NCBI RefSeq assembly: GCF_014851395.1
Contig: NW_024040485.1
Span: 13,416,899-13,480,898 of the forward strand
From: Micropterus salmoides
Taxonomy: Eukaryota > Chordata > Actinopteri > Centrarchiformes > Centrarchidae
Direction of reading: 5' to 3'
DNA: 64,000 nucleotides
The notes under the pieces: generated by a model
Seen by the model: the letters and a program-made list of their open reading frames with translations, nothing else
Databases searched by the model: none
What the model was told of the DNA's origin: nothing
Shown here: positions 25,885-40,800 of the stretch, one piece after another
How positions within the stretch are numbered: the stretch's first letter is position 1
Layout: each line of letters begins with the position of its first letter
Translations under genes and position numbers: made by a program

Positions 25885-28800
25885 GTAAGATGGAATTCCT
25901 GCATTTTTTCTTTCTCACTATTGAGGTTGCGTCTTGGATAAGGGAAACAATACGTCTTCCGTTTGTTTTTATTTTTTTTATTGTTTTTATTTCTCCAAGG
26001 TTTATATTGCAATGCCACTACCGATGAGATTGGAACCTGCTGGCCGCGGACCAGCACGGGGAGGATTGTAGAGAGACCCTGCCCTGAGTACATTAACGGG
26101 GTGAAGTACAACACAACGAGTAAGATATTTAGCGGCCAAGGCAAAAGTACCCCATTGTGAATTTATGACATTATACATTGTGTACATAATTGGTTTGTCA
26201 ATTATAAAAACAAAAGAGATAAAATACATCAAAGAATACAGACAGATGTTCTGGCTTCAGGTAAAGGTAAAATATTATATTTTCATGAAAATGCAAGGTC
26301 TGCTCCTTAAGCATAATCAAACAAATTCAGCATCCACCAACATAATGTGTCTTAGTGCTGTTTCATCATGTTCTCATCTTGAATTGGGTGATTTATTTTT
26401 GGTCTGTTGAAGCCCTTATGGTCTCATGTAAAGCAGTGATGACTCTGAATCTCAATGATCATTACACCTCCTGTCACTGGAACTGCTGCATCAGAATGAG
26501 CATGTGTGCTGTTCATGGAAGTTTAAAGGACCCATGTGCCTAAAAATCACTTCAACATCACTGAAATGTGATGTGATTACAATTGTTATTAGATTATATT
26601 GGATTTAAATGATTGTTCAGCAACCTTGCCAAACTTGGACGATTTGACATACTGTTGAGATATTTCTATTGAAGCACACAAGCGAAAAAGAAAAGTAAAA
26701 GTGAATAAAAACCTTCAGTGGTAAACTGCACAGTTAAGAGAATATGAATTTGAAATTAATGATCATAAACAAAAAAGAAGAATTGCATCATAACAAGAAG
26801 AAGTCATCAGATGCAGAGTCACATATTTACAATAGCTTCAGTTGACCAGAATGCATTTCACTCTACTATTCCATAACATAAAGGACTGTTAGCCATGCAG
26901 CAGAATCTTCTGTCCACCTAATCTGGAGTGGGCTCCAATCACATATATTTTTCTGAATCTACCCCACAGCTATTTCAGAAGGCTAAGCCACACCTGTCAT
27001 CACAGAGCACATTCAGTGTGGATTCAAATATTCTTATGGTTTATGGTTTTTCTTTTAAGTCATAAAATAGCATTTTTAACTTGCTGCTGACTGAACAGCA
27101 AGCTGAAGGGAAGGTTTTTGTCTGCTGGCTGGAAAGACTGAGCAATTCTGAACCCAAACTGTATCAGCCAACATTTGTACCAAGAGCTGAGAACAGCATA
27201 CAACAACTCTCTACCATCCCAACACTGACATGTTCTTTACCCCCTGTATTAATCATCTGAAGACTGATGAAGTTGTTGCTGACATACTCAAAAAAGTAAA
27301 TTACAGTATTCATTTCACAAAATAACATCAGAAAATAACTCCTATGATGCACTGAGCACAGGGGCAGGCTGACAGAGTAAAAGTGTCAGGAGCCGGGGTT
27401 TTTTATTCAGCACAGCTATATGTATACATCTACAGGCTCAGGTGCAGTGTCATTACCAAGTAACCCACCACCACACACACTCACGCACACCGTGCTGTCT
27501 GCCTAGTCCCTTCTTATTGCATTGATTCCCCAATTGCTCTGCTGGTTCTCAGTGACACATGTCATATGCCATGACAATATGTGCCCTCTCTGACATACCT
27601 TCATTTATTGACACTCTTGTGGATTGATGTAATACGTGTGACAGCTGAGGCTTAAATATTGGGTTGAGACAGCACTGACTGAATATTTCTTTGAAACCGA
27701 TCTTCCAATCAAACAATAGGCTTGTGAAATTCAGTGGAGTATAATGGCATTTTTTGTTCGCTTGGGATGATAAGGTGGCTGTTTTAACATGTCTGATGCA
27801 TCAAGTAGGAAATAAGAAGTACAAAAATCAGAGAGAAAATAAACTATTTTTGGAAAATGAAGTCACGTTACACTTCTGAGGTAGAATGAAACAGGTGACA
27901 GATTTCTTTGTTCCCCAGTGTAGAGCTCCTGAGTAAGATAATTACAGGAATCAGTCTTTCTGACTGCAGATTGTTTTGTTCTTGCAGCATCAACAACATA
28001 AAGAATTAAAAGTGTCAATTTATTTGACCACAGATTGGTCTGTAATGTGCATGAAATAAGCTGCCATAAAGCTTATTTCTATAAACATCATTGCATTTTA
28101 TGGAAGAGGTTTTAGACAAGAGACAAAGTAGGAAAGAATATGAGGGAATTTTTAGTTTGTCCACTTTGCAGACATGTAATGCAACATATTTTACAGCATC
28201 TTTCACAAGTTCCATTGTAGCAGAAGATAGTGTACTATTGGATCATATAATTTTGTATTAGCAACACTGTGGCAGACTCGATTAGTTTAGCTGTCTCTGA
28301 TCAATTGTCATATGTGAAAAAAACACAGAAATCATTATGGCAACAATGCATATGAGCATGGAGTATGGGACTGCAGCATGATGTGTTGAAATTGCATGCT
28401 TAGCCTTAGCATGCACTTCATTCGTTTAGTATTTTACTCAGTATGGTATTTTTTCTGATGTGTCACATTTGCAAAGCAACAAGCATTAGAAACATTCAAG
28501 TTGTCTGCCTAGTTGTCCTCTGCTAGCCACTACTAGAGCATCTAAAGAGATAAAAGGCACCTTACAGTAATTGCTGAAGTAGGATCAGAGAAGGGGCAGA
28601 GTTAATATTAAAGGAATAGTTAAACATTTTGGGAAATGCACTTATTCACTTAGCTAAATATTTAATTGGCTGCAGTATGTGTTTTGAATGTTATGCTTTC
28701 TTTCATAATACTGTATCTTGCACTGTCACGTTGTGCCATGACATCCTGTTGATGTTTTAACACATCTGTATGCACTGTGGAACTCTGAGATCTGTAGATC

Positions 28801-31800
28801 TCAACTACTCACTCACTAGTGCTAATGCATTTTTCCATTCTTCCCTGTTTAAAGATAATGGGGTTCTTCAAATTACTTTACATCACAATGGTGATGACAG
28901 TAAAAATGAAGCAGAGTTGATTTATTTCCTCAAAGACAGAATTGTCCATGTTACATTTTAATGACTTCCGATCTGTTAAATTCACTGTATTAGGGTGAAT
29001 GTTTTAGTGCAAAGTGTATTAAATAGATTCTGGTTAAACACAGCAGGGAAGCTTTTTACAAAACTCATAATTGCATAATTGATACTCAAGTCACAGGATG
29101 CTGCATGTTTTCACAACAAAGTGACATGGATCCTGAGACAATGGCGTTGATAATCTTGATCCTGCTGGGTCACATTAGCTACACCCATTTGCAGCCATGG
29201 ATAAATAAAAATTTGGTTTACAAAGTAGGTCAGACTAAGAATAGACGTAGGCTCTAACTTCACATGAGCAGGTGTTAATCAACACAGGCAGTTACACACA
29301 GAGTCACAGAATAAAGTGGAATTAGAAAAATCGATGCAAAGTTACTGCACACTTTTGCTGCAATGTTATTTTTTGTTTCTGTTTATTTTGTCTCTCACAT
29401 TGGCTACATGCAGGGGACTAAAAATGGGACTAACAATAGATTGCGTTTCATCTGTCTCCTTGGAATGTCTCTGAGCTAAACATTTTATGCTACAGGCGTG
29501 CATATTAGTAAATCATGACCCAAGATGGACTACTGTTAAATGTTATGGACAAAGCCCTGTGCTTTGTACTGCCAGTTGTTAAACACTGGAGGATATATAG
29601 TAAATGTAATATCTTGTATGTAACCTCCTAGGTTTTTGTAGTACTTTAAAATGAACAGCTGAGTAAGTTTAGTGTCAGCAGAATGTTGCAATTCACACAA
29701 TCAGGTTTCACAGGCTTAACAGGCCCACTCAGGTAAGGGACTGTAAATTCCTTTCCATTTCTTCAAACATATATAAATATTAATGTCTGTGCAGAGTGGC
29801 TTAAGAGGTTTATGCATTTTTAAACCTTCCTGTCCCATCGTTTTTTTTGTTTTTTTTTGGCGCATTTATTCAACTCTCTGGTTTACATGAAATGCCCATC
29901 GTGACAGTTGTGGCAGAGTGGTTGGATGTGACTTACTGTCGTTCATTCTCTCTGCTTTGGAACTGCCATATGATGTGTTTTCTGTCAGGCTGCAGGCAAG
30001 ACAAAGTGTTCACAGCAGTATAGATGAATGACAACACCAGTGTGTCAGTTTTTCAAATTCAAGCCATATCTCAGTGAACTGTGTGTTTTCTCTGTTCAGA
30101 CTCTCAGAGTGTAACTGTAATTATTTGGTGAATCACTTTCCCTCCTTTGGTAAACTCACTCCATCCCTGTGGGCCTCTGTTCATTGTCACTGAGGAGACA
30201 TCTTATCAGCACATAATGTACTTTTCTAGTCAACACAGCTCAAAGGCAGGATTGCTGTTTCTACAATAGAACTTTATTGATTCTCTTATCATGATTAATA
30301 AAGTCCAAGATGTATCAACGCTGTGGTGTGTCTCGGGCTCAGAAAGAGAGTGTGGCTGCTGGAGCGCTGCCTTCTGGGGAAACAGCTCAATCCTTTTTTT
30401 TTTTTTCATCAGAGATTACTGTGGAACATTGCCTCGTTTTTCAGAAGCAAACTTGAAGCTATAAACAGAGACAGGCTAAAGATTTAACTCTTCTCATTAG
30501 GCGTGAGAAAGAACCAAACACCTGCATAAAACAGCCATTTTTCTCCTAAAAAAAATTCTAGTTTTCATAGATGTGTCATTTACTGTAGATGTGTTATTTC
30601 GCTAATTGAAAGTGTTCAAGAGCCACAAGTGACATTGGAGGACAGAGCTGTGTGCACAAATCTTATAATGTATGTTTATAAGCTATGTATTATACTGATT
30701 GTCCATACTGTAATTTTACATGACATCTATTGCATGTCTGTACATCCTGGGAGAGGGATCCCTCCTCTGTTGCGTGTCCTGAGGTTTCTTAGATTTTTCC
30801 CCGTTAAAAGTTTTTTTGGGGGGGGAGTTTTTCCTTATCCCCTTGAGGCAAATTTGTGATTTGTGAAATTGAGTTTAATTGACATGTGCAGGCTTGCTAC
30901 TTCTGTAGAGGGACAAAACACTAGACTCAGGCCCGCTGGAAGTCCAGATCTGTCCTCAATACTTAACAAGTATTGCTGGTAGATAACACTTGGAGTTCGA
31001 AAGAAGTTACTGGAGTCGGTCAGAGATCGATGCAATAGAGTTTATTGTCAAAGCAAGACAAAACCAGAGCAAGCCTTAGCTAACTGACTGGTAAGGCACA
31101 CTGAAAACATGGTGTGGAGCTTCTCATTATATAGCCCTGGGCTCTCCCCAGGGAGGTGGGGCCCCTGCGAGATACCTGCCTATTTTTCAATTTAATGTGG
31201 CCATTAATTAGTTCTACTGGTTTAAATCTCTTCTTTGATGTTTTCTTTTATGACCGTCTTAAAAACCCCGTTCCTGTAATATTATACTCCCTTAAAATCC
31301 TAATTCTTCTATTCTCCTTAAAAACATAAATTCATCTTTATTGTCAGTTAACTGTATAAACACATTATCTGAGGGTACTATTTCGTAGTCGTAAAATTTT
31401 TAAGACATTTATGTGTTATAAGACACCAGTAAACTCTCGGGTCAGTCACTTCCCAGAGTTTGGGCCCCCTTAAGAGCGTCTCTGGTCATATACCAGTAGC
31501 TTCCAAATTTATAGGCCCTATTTTTAAAAAAACGATCTATGTCTCCGTAACCGTAATATCTGTCACAGGTATGGAGATCTATGTCCCCATCCGCATACCT
31601 TCTGTCATAGATATGTAGTCCAGAAATAATATAATATCTGGGTACACGATCTTTTCTCCTCTCCCACCGAGTAGTATCTAAGTCATATTTCTCAGATGCA
31701 TATGCTTTTAATTGCATGCCCTTTTTGACCCATCCCTATTACACACATTCCACTGAACACTTATGAGGGGGTCATATCTCTTGGCCTGTCAACTTTGGTC

Positions 31801-34800
31801 TTATGCAAAGAGTTGAGTGGCACCTCAGAGTTCAGTTTAACACTCAGATCTACCTAGGGATGTTACATGCTTATACAAAAAACATAAGGCATAACATACT
31901 GATAGATGACACATTGAGTAAATGATACATTCTGGATAAATGAAATGTATTAAGTTGGATAAATGATACATTCTTACTCAACACTTCAAAGTGCACATTC
32001 ATACTTACTGATTTGAAATTTCCAAACCACCACATATTATTTTAGACACTAGTCCCAATGATGCAGTTGACTTCACATGTGCTCAGAATCACACACTCGT
32101 GGCTGCTACAACCCGTGCTCTTTTTCTTTGCTGAATCCAGTGAATGCACCAAAGTCCTCTGTAATGTACCTCTCCTGCGGTGATTCTTCCCCTTTGAATT
32201 CTCTGATCTACTTCTCCCCAGCGAGACTGGGTAAGAGGTTAGTCAGTCAGCAAATTCAGGTCAGCATGTGTAGCAAACATTTCACTAGCCACTGCACACC
32301 AGGTCCCCCGGGAGGTCCAATCAGCACCAAGCTTCCCTTAGACAGACCTTTTTTAAGCCACCAGACAGTAGGCTACATACATCCATGGTTGCTATTGTGT
32401 GTCCCTGTCTTATTGTCCCACTTTGATTCTTTCCCTTGCAATACATATTTATACAAAGGACTATCCATCAACAATCAGTGACTATTTAGTGGTATTCTAC
32501 TAATTATATACACACACAAGAACATATTAATTATTAAATTCCTCATCTCAGACGTGAAGTCTCAACGTCTTATTTTGTTTTGTTTGTGACACTTAAACAA
32601 CATCTAAAAATGATTTAGTGGAGTAGCGGAGCCATGGTAGGTGTCTTCCATTCCTTCCACTCCGACCCTCAAGCCCCAAGCCCAAATTGGTGTTTTCACA
32701 CCTCAAAACTCAGAGGCCAGATCAGTTTGCTTGTTAAGAGAGCTTAAAATCTTGTTAACAAACGACAATGGTATTGATCAACAACACCTCTGCAGTGCTG
32801 CAGTCACTCATTTTTATCTTGGGCTTTTTTGGAGATTCGTTTCCAAATGTGCTTTTGTGTGTGACTTCATATTTGTAGTTGTGCATGCATATGTGCATGT
32901 TTAGCTAGCTACTGAAAATTTCCCCTCCATGAAGGTCAATGTTGTTTTTGTGTTTTACTTCTGTTGCCTGAGATGAGGCACTGCCCTTGAGTCTAAAGTC
33001 AGGGAGTAAAAGTCTCCCATGCGCAACACAACATGCAGTATATTCCAGTGTAGCACTCTCAAACGTATGAAAACTCTAATTAAATGTTTGATTTTGTTTT
33101 TCAGTGTTAGTGTTTTTGTTTTGTGTAATGTGGCATAATATGTACTCATTATCCAGACACGCTATGCTCCATGTTTGGCTTGATGGTTTTCCTCAGGGCC
33201 ACAGACATGTAGCACACAGCGCTTTGCTCATTTTCTCTCACCAACTGACTTTAGTACAGCTGTGAGGTGTGAGAGTTTGACAGCAACCATGCAAGCAAAC
33301 GTTTGGATCTATGACCTATGGCTGTAGTAATTCCTAATGTGTCATGAGGGCATGAAGAGGAACAGGGAAGTGTGAGACTCAGCTGTGAGTAAAAGATTAC
33401 CCAGCTTCCTCAGGCTGTGTTGGTCTGTCTGCTTCAGTGGTCATCACTCAAGGCATGATGTTTTTAAGAGAGATTCAGTCTTGCCTGCTAAACAAAAGGA
33501 GATAGACAGACAGTTTCCCAAACTCCATTTCATTGCAATTGTTCATTTTGTGATCTGCAGTGAAGCCACTGTTGTACTTTAATCCAAACCTTTACTGGTC
33601 CAACCATCCAAATGATTAAACTTGGTGTTGAAATGATCCAATTGTTCAAGAGCTTTCATCAATTTATTTATGGATTTTTAGCTATACTAGCACCATGGCT
33701 CTATGTGGGTCAGTCGGTCCACCACTGAAATATCTAAGCAACTATTAAATGGATTGCCATGACATTTTGAAATTCATGATATTCACAGTGCCGATAGTTT
33801 GGTGATTTCATGATTTTTCCTGTAGCAATACCGTAAAAAAAAGATATTCAGTGATTATTTCTTCACGGTTTGCTAGGCCTCTGCTTTGTTTCTGGTATGA
33901 AAACAGGGGGAACGTGCTGGACTCCAGCTCCAGCTTCTGAGGGTGCACTGAAGAGAGGGGTGTATTTGTTTGGCTGTAGAGTTCAAATATCAACAGTCCT
34001 TCTACTCTGTCTTTAATGTCCCCAATGGGGAAATGTGTTTCCACAGTGTGTGCTGTAAGGAGTGTACCGACTGTTGTCACAACAGAGCATGTCACTGAGT
34101 AAAATCTTCTTGTGATGGGTTGGCACAAAACTTTGTACACACATTCATGTTTTCCAGACAATTATCTTTTTTCTCTGCCTGCCACTGTGTCTACCATTCA
34201 GAATTTCTTTCGTCAACTTTTGAAATGTATGCGAATGAATAACATGAAGGAGTAACATTCAGCTAATTTAGGCATCATTTAATGTCAATGACAAAATATT
34301 TACACATGTGGTATTTGAAATGCCACCACAGAGTCCCTGAGCTGACTGGTGGGTGTGTGGGCTGTGTGTGATGCAGGCAAACTGATCTAAGATGTTGAAC
34401 ATGGTAAACATTTTTACCATTTTTTTGTGACCATGTTATCTTGCAGACATGAGTATTAGGTTAAAATCACTGTTCTTACTGTAAGTGCGCCTCACTTCCT
34501 GGCATGACTGCGACTTTAAGAAGAAAAATCCCAAACTTCTGATTTCACCTTCCCAAATGTGAATATTTGCTGGTTTCTACTTTTGGGATAAATTTCTCTA
34601 TTTTCTGACACTTTACGGACCAAAAAGGATAAATCAAGAAAATAATCAACACAAATAATTGATAAGAATCTAGCCCTGTTTGTAGAATTAGGCATAGCAT
34701 GGCTACTATTGAGCATTAAATGTATGCACATATTGGTATTACAGTGACTTATCAAGAATTTTGAAATATAAATGAAAAACATTTGTTTATTTGAACTAAT

Positions 34801-37800
34801 GTAACCATAGAGCATATTTTTCTTTTTGTAACCTTGTAATAGCCATAAAAAAATATTCATATTAATGAATATATCTTACCTTGAACTGTGCATCATGCCT
34901 CTGACGTGTTCTCCAGCTGGGGTCATAAACTTAATTTTATGCAAAGACCTCCACAACCTTCCAAATGTGCATATTTTGTTTTAGAGAAAGCAAACAAAAT
35001 CTTTATCTAGAGGAATAATAATAACAGTTGTATTATGTACTCTCTCTCTCTTTCTTCTTGCGTGTGTCCACCAGTTCCGTCCGACTGACTCTGAAACCTA
35101 AACAAAACCTGCCCCCTTCCTTTTAGTCCAGCTTAGAAAAGCAACTTTCATTCTTTTATTTTAAATGATCTTATCATTGAAAATAATTACCCTATTAGAC
35201 ATCTGAGTAGTACACAATACACAACATATTCATATCAGATTGATTAATGTTTTGCCAGAGGGGATGTTTAGATGCATGAATGTCTAAATGTCTAACTGGC
35301 TATAAAACCTTGCCATAGGGCATAAGCAAGTAATACATAATTTATGTCATGTATGTACATAGTGCTCCTTCCCATTAGTTAATTTATGAAATTCAATGAA
35401 CCATCTCAAGTATAATGAGTGCCTGTCATAGTTCCCTCCCCTCATGTGGAAAATGATGCTTCAGTCCCATCTATACATTTGCTGAGAGATGTAATATATC
35501 CTCAAATCCACAACAGAGATGACAAAGAAATCTCACAAAGGTGTACAGTAACCTCTGACTGTCTGCTGACATCCTACTCCAAGGTATTTCAATTTGGTTC
35601 CTAAACTGAACAAGCTACAACAAAGTTGCGCAGTCTCTGGAAATATCCTCTGCAACCCTGCCGTACAGCAGGGCCCTCCGGTTCAGGTTGCCAAGTCACA
35701 CAGACAGCAGTTTTATTCTGAGTCCTTAAGAAAATATAACACATCATAAATGACAATGTGTGACACAAGGCCAAAATACTGTGTTGTGTTAGATTGGGTT
35801 GTAAGTGTGCAGTTTGTATTGATCTCTGATCTGATCTGAAACAAGATGCTGCTTTGAAATGACAAACAACAAAAGGTTTGAGAGATTGCAGTTTGGTAGA
35901 ACAGTCGTTATGACATACTTTCAACAATTATACTTGGGGTCATATCAAGAAAGAGAATGGTCGTTTAGGAAGAAGTCTACTTAGCTTTTGGCTCTGTGAG
36001 GACATACTTCACACACAGCAGTGCTGATGTGTTCAGTATCTTGGTGTGTTATCATGCTAACACTCACTAATTAGCTTTCCTCTCTTTAATATCATTATCT
36101 TTGGCTTTTGGACTATTGTGCATGCGGCAGATCAGACAAAACAAAATAACAGAAAAACAATGAATGGATGACACAGACCCGGACTGTGTTGTCAAATTGA
36201 TGAAGATGTTTTCTGAAATTTCCTTGTGTTTTGTCTATTCGCATATTTTCTTAAGTGGTAGTGCGTCTGCCTTTGTCAGCCACTGTAATTTGGCTTGATC
36301 GTTGGATGACCTAATAAGCCCCTTTCTGGGGAATAAAATCTGTGTATTTCCCTTAGGTTGCAATTACATAACACTTTAAGTCCGTGTATGTGATTGAGCA
36401 GTTTCTATCAGTTTCTATCTATCTACCTATCTTTCTATCATAATGCACTCTGAACAGGTATGAGCAACATCCAAAATTTGTAGTAATATCCGTTCAACAA
36501 GTTTTACCTTCAGATCTTGGCTCATAATCTTTGGATTCAGACCTCCTGGAGCATCAAAGTAATCCAGGTGATTGTTGCCGATACAAACTGCTTATAGCCA
36601 AAGCAGCATGACTTTCCATGATGCAGATGGGAAACTGAAGAGCTAAAGTTAGGTACCATGTCAAAACTGTATGCAAATTTTCCAGAGCAGCATTTCAGAT
36701 TTTTGTCAATAGCTTTTTAAAACAAAGATCTTTTTCATACACACCTCAAACCACGTTTTAAGTATTTACACTTGGACCCCCTCCCATTCCATGTAAAATC
36801 TCCAAAAATATGGCCCAATTAGCTATTTTTGCCAAGTGCAATTTTCGGCTATTAAATCCTAGTTTTTGAAGTAGCCTAATAATAGGTGCCAGTACTCCCC
36901 ATTCACATGTTGGCATGTGTGTCAGCTGGCACTGTGGTTAACCACAGTTCATTTTAATCCCCCCCGATCACACGCCGTTAAACAGAGCATAAAATGCTAT
37001 ATACTGTATATATTATGTAACCCCTGCATTTGAGTTAAAAGGTGAATAGCAGCATACAAGTGTTGTCATATTAGGCCCTGTCACTTTAAGAGGGTAACCT
37101 CTGACCCTGAGCTGTGACAGACTATGATGTTTATTTTAGGAGAGGCCTCTGATTTGTCCATGTAGATGGCAATCACGTTTCTAAAATTGTGACTGGTTAA
37201 GGGGCAGGACTAACAGGCAGAGCAGATCGGAGTATACCGGTGTTGTGCTGAATGTGTGTGTTTTCTTTGGAGGTATAGCGACAAACTGCAGAAGAAAGAA
37301 AAGTGTAAATTAATTAATGTACAGAGACAGTTAGTAGCCTGGCTAGTTTATAATAAGTTTGTCATACTGCTACACAGTTTTGTGTATTGTACTGTGTGTG
37401 TGTCATCCTGACTGGGCAAATTGTTGTGCTGGATCGGTTGAGACTAGGCTACGAATTACGGTTGTTGTCATAATGTTGTTGTATAGCCACTTTCATAGTG
37501 GTTTATTATCCGGGATTATTAGGCCAATATGCTGGCTCGCTGCGCTGTATGAACTGGGAATGGGATATGTATTATTTTATATATTCTTTCCATTATGATT
37601 GTAGGATCCGGGGCGACTGTGGCTCAGGAGGTAGAGAGGGTTGCCCGTTAATCGGGAAATCGGCAGTTCAATCCCCGGGTCCTCCAGGCTGCATGTTGAA
37701 GAGTCCTTGGGCAAGATACTGAACCCTGAATTGCCCCCGGTGGACGTCCACCAGTGTATGCTAGTTTCTGTCAGCATGATGGGCTCAGTGAGTGAATGGT

Positions 37801-40800
37801 TATGTAGTGTAAATGTGCTCTGAGTGGTCGAAAAGACTATACAAATATGGAGCATTTGCATCTCTGGATCCCTAAAATGTTGTCTATGTGTGTCCTTGTT
37901 GACTTCAGCGGTGTTGAGCTTCTTTGTCTCCTCTCGCTGTGTTTTGTGGAGCCATGCTGTTTGCTGATGTTAAAAAACACAGTAGCAAGAGAGAGTATGG
38001 TAGTTTTACTGGTATCTATGTTTTGAAATGGTTGGTGCCCCACTATTTTTACGTATAAATATGACACTGGTCAAATCGGTGGTTAAAAAGTGGGATATTT
38101 CAAGAATAACTATCGTAGTTGTTTGTAACAATAATAACACCAAACTTATGAAATAGTATGTTACTAAATAATTACACAACTCTATACAGACACATATCGT
38201 ATATTTCAATTTGAATTGAAAAATATATATAATTTTTAAGCTCCATGATGTGTGTAATCTTGAGTAGACCAGTAAATGTTTTGTTCCTCCCCGTCAATAC
38301 ACTCCTACAAATAAAAGCTGTATTTATCTTTTCATGGAAAAGGTAAACTAGCCTATTTAAAGAACAGTTTATTGCTTAACACATAGCGATAATACACTAA
38401 ACAGGACTTTTATGGAATGTTAATTGTACTGGTTTAGTCTACGGACATTAGACAACTAGTAGGCCTAACATTAACTGTAAAATAAAAAAACAAATTAATT
38501 CAGTCTGTGATTTATGGCTTTTGGTTTAGTGTGCCACCCCAGGATTTTCAGTGGCACCCATGCATGAACTTTTATTCTGTAGGCACAATCACTTAAGAAG
38601 AAGTGATTATGTGACTGAGATCTGTTTCAGCACCAGTCACTACAATGTTTGTTTTTTTGCTGCTATTGAAGTAATCTGGCCATGGCCCAGGCATTATTGC
38701 TGGCGGGCCAACTTTGTCCCGCGGGCCGCCTATTGCCGACCATCTCTTGTTGATTGGCTCAGGGTAGGTTGACCTGAGCCTTGTGTGGTTTTGTCATCTA
38801 TGTAGCTGCATCAGGTTTCAGACACTGAGAAATTTATCTCATTAAATATGGTGCAGCATTTCTAGAGCCTAATCGTAACCCTAACAAGTCAATATACAAT
38901 TAATGGAGATGCACTGGAAATGCAATTAAATGATGGTCTGTTATTCAATTAAAATCTACACTCATGTTAGTGATGTTTCCAACATGTATTGTAAATTAGA
39001 TGTGTCTAATTCTCAGCAAAAATATGTAACATTTCGGCTCAAGCCACAAATGTGTATGAGACAGGAAAAGCTTGAACATCTTTCTTTAGCACTATTCTTC
39101 CCCTTGGGCTGTTCCCTTTTTAGAAACCATGTGTTAGAAAAAAAACATTCAGCATAGTTTGTCAAATGTGTATTAGATTTTATAAATTTTTTATTTCATA
39201 TGCAGATTAATACAACAACTTAGTTTTCCAAGGAGCAATTAAAAGGACATAATTAGATGCATAAATAATCCCTGAAAACAAACAGATTTTTTAAGTAAGA
39301 CAGGAGAAGTTATGGGCTTTTTTCCTTTAGCATATTTAAGCAATGAAGTGCTAATTAGTCAACAGTCAAATGCAAATATCTGAAAATGTAAAAGCTCATA
39401 GTATATGAGTTAAATTGCAGCAATATCACCATAAAGCATTTACCCAGAGGGATGAGCTTTAACACTTTGTAATGTATATGGGACTTGTGATCAAACATAG
39501 TCTGGAGCTTCAGTACCTCCTCAGGATAAACCTCAAAGAAACGTTTTATAGGTAATCCAGCCATTTTTGGAGCGTGTGCTGATAATGCCAAAGAGCCAGG
39601 GACTTTGTTTTGCTTTGAAAAGGATCAGCACCTCTGACAAAGTGAATGAAAACAGAGTGAATGTGACAAGGGTGGGACAGTATTTTTTTTTGTCAAGTGG
39701 TGCAGCTGCCATGTTGGGTTTGATCAAACTTGGGTTAATCAAGGGCTTGGGAACAGTTGCATTCTAATGTGATGTAGGCATGTTAGTTAGGTTAGACTCA
39801 CTGGAGACTCTGGAGAACAATTTATGATCTGAACCACAGGTCATCTGATTCATAAATATGTGATTTTTAGGAAATTGGAGGCAGTCTGATATTTGTTTTG
39901 GGCAAACATATAATTTAGGTCATTTCTTTTCCAGATAGATGATAAACACAAGTAACACGAGGAAAAGAAAAAAAATGTTTTTATTTGCCCTTTGAAAAGG
40001 ACACCTTGGCATCTAAGAAAAAAAGGTCAGGAGTGGTTGTTGAAAACAAAAAAACAAAAAACAACAGACTTGGAGATGAGATGCAGGCACAAAAATGGGA
40101 AGACCCATCCTGACAATGTAAAAAACAACAACTATTTTCTAACATAAATTCTATGAATGCTCTTATAAGTTTACACACATTTTCCAACGCAGCTCTTACA
40201 CACACAAGGAAATGGTTTATACTTACAATTCTTTAGTATGAAGACAAAGCTGAAAAGAGAAGTCCACTGGTTTAACATTACACCTCCATAATCTTGTCTG
40301 ACTCATGATGGGCAGTTAAAAAAAGAGGATAAAAATCAATGCAGCACAAGCAGAGACATTTTTATCCCATGCATTCTTCTTCCTTGTCAAAACTATAGCA
40401 CCTACGTTACCCACAATGCAACTCGACCACAGCCAGTTCAGTCAGAGATTCAGGTGTGTTATGCTAGTAGTGGCTAATGTAGCTTTGAGTTGCTAGACTC
40501 AAGCAGAGATCAGGAGTGGGCCACAGACGTCTGGTAATCTCACTTCGTTCTAACTCTACATCCCCAGATTTCTTGCATTTTGTAACTTGTAGTCTTCAAA
40601 TCCATCTGAAGCTGACTCAAGTGACATCACTCCAGGTATATTATCCAATTTTCAATCACTCTGTAGCCTCACCAAAGGCTTTATGCATTTTCACATATGC
40701 AGGTGTGATGCAAAGACCTGTATATAGATTTTGATAAGTAAAGTTGAGTTCCCCTGCAGTACAGTAATGGGTGATGATGGAGCAGTGGACAATGCACATG

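Noticed and set aside
32077..32481. 134-codon + frame in intron 2
   Set aside because: No domain, no splice context and no composition shift. Chance frame.
33808..34161. 117-codon minus-strand frame
   Set aside because: No recognisable motif and it overlaps the end of an interspersed repeat.
37609..37690. Possible tRNA gene
   Set aside because: A- and B-box motifs are present, but the sequence continues into a known SINE body and does not fold as a full cloverleaf by eye.
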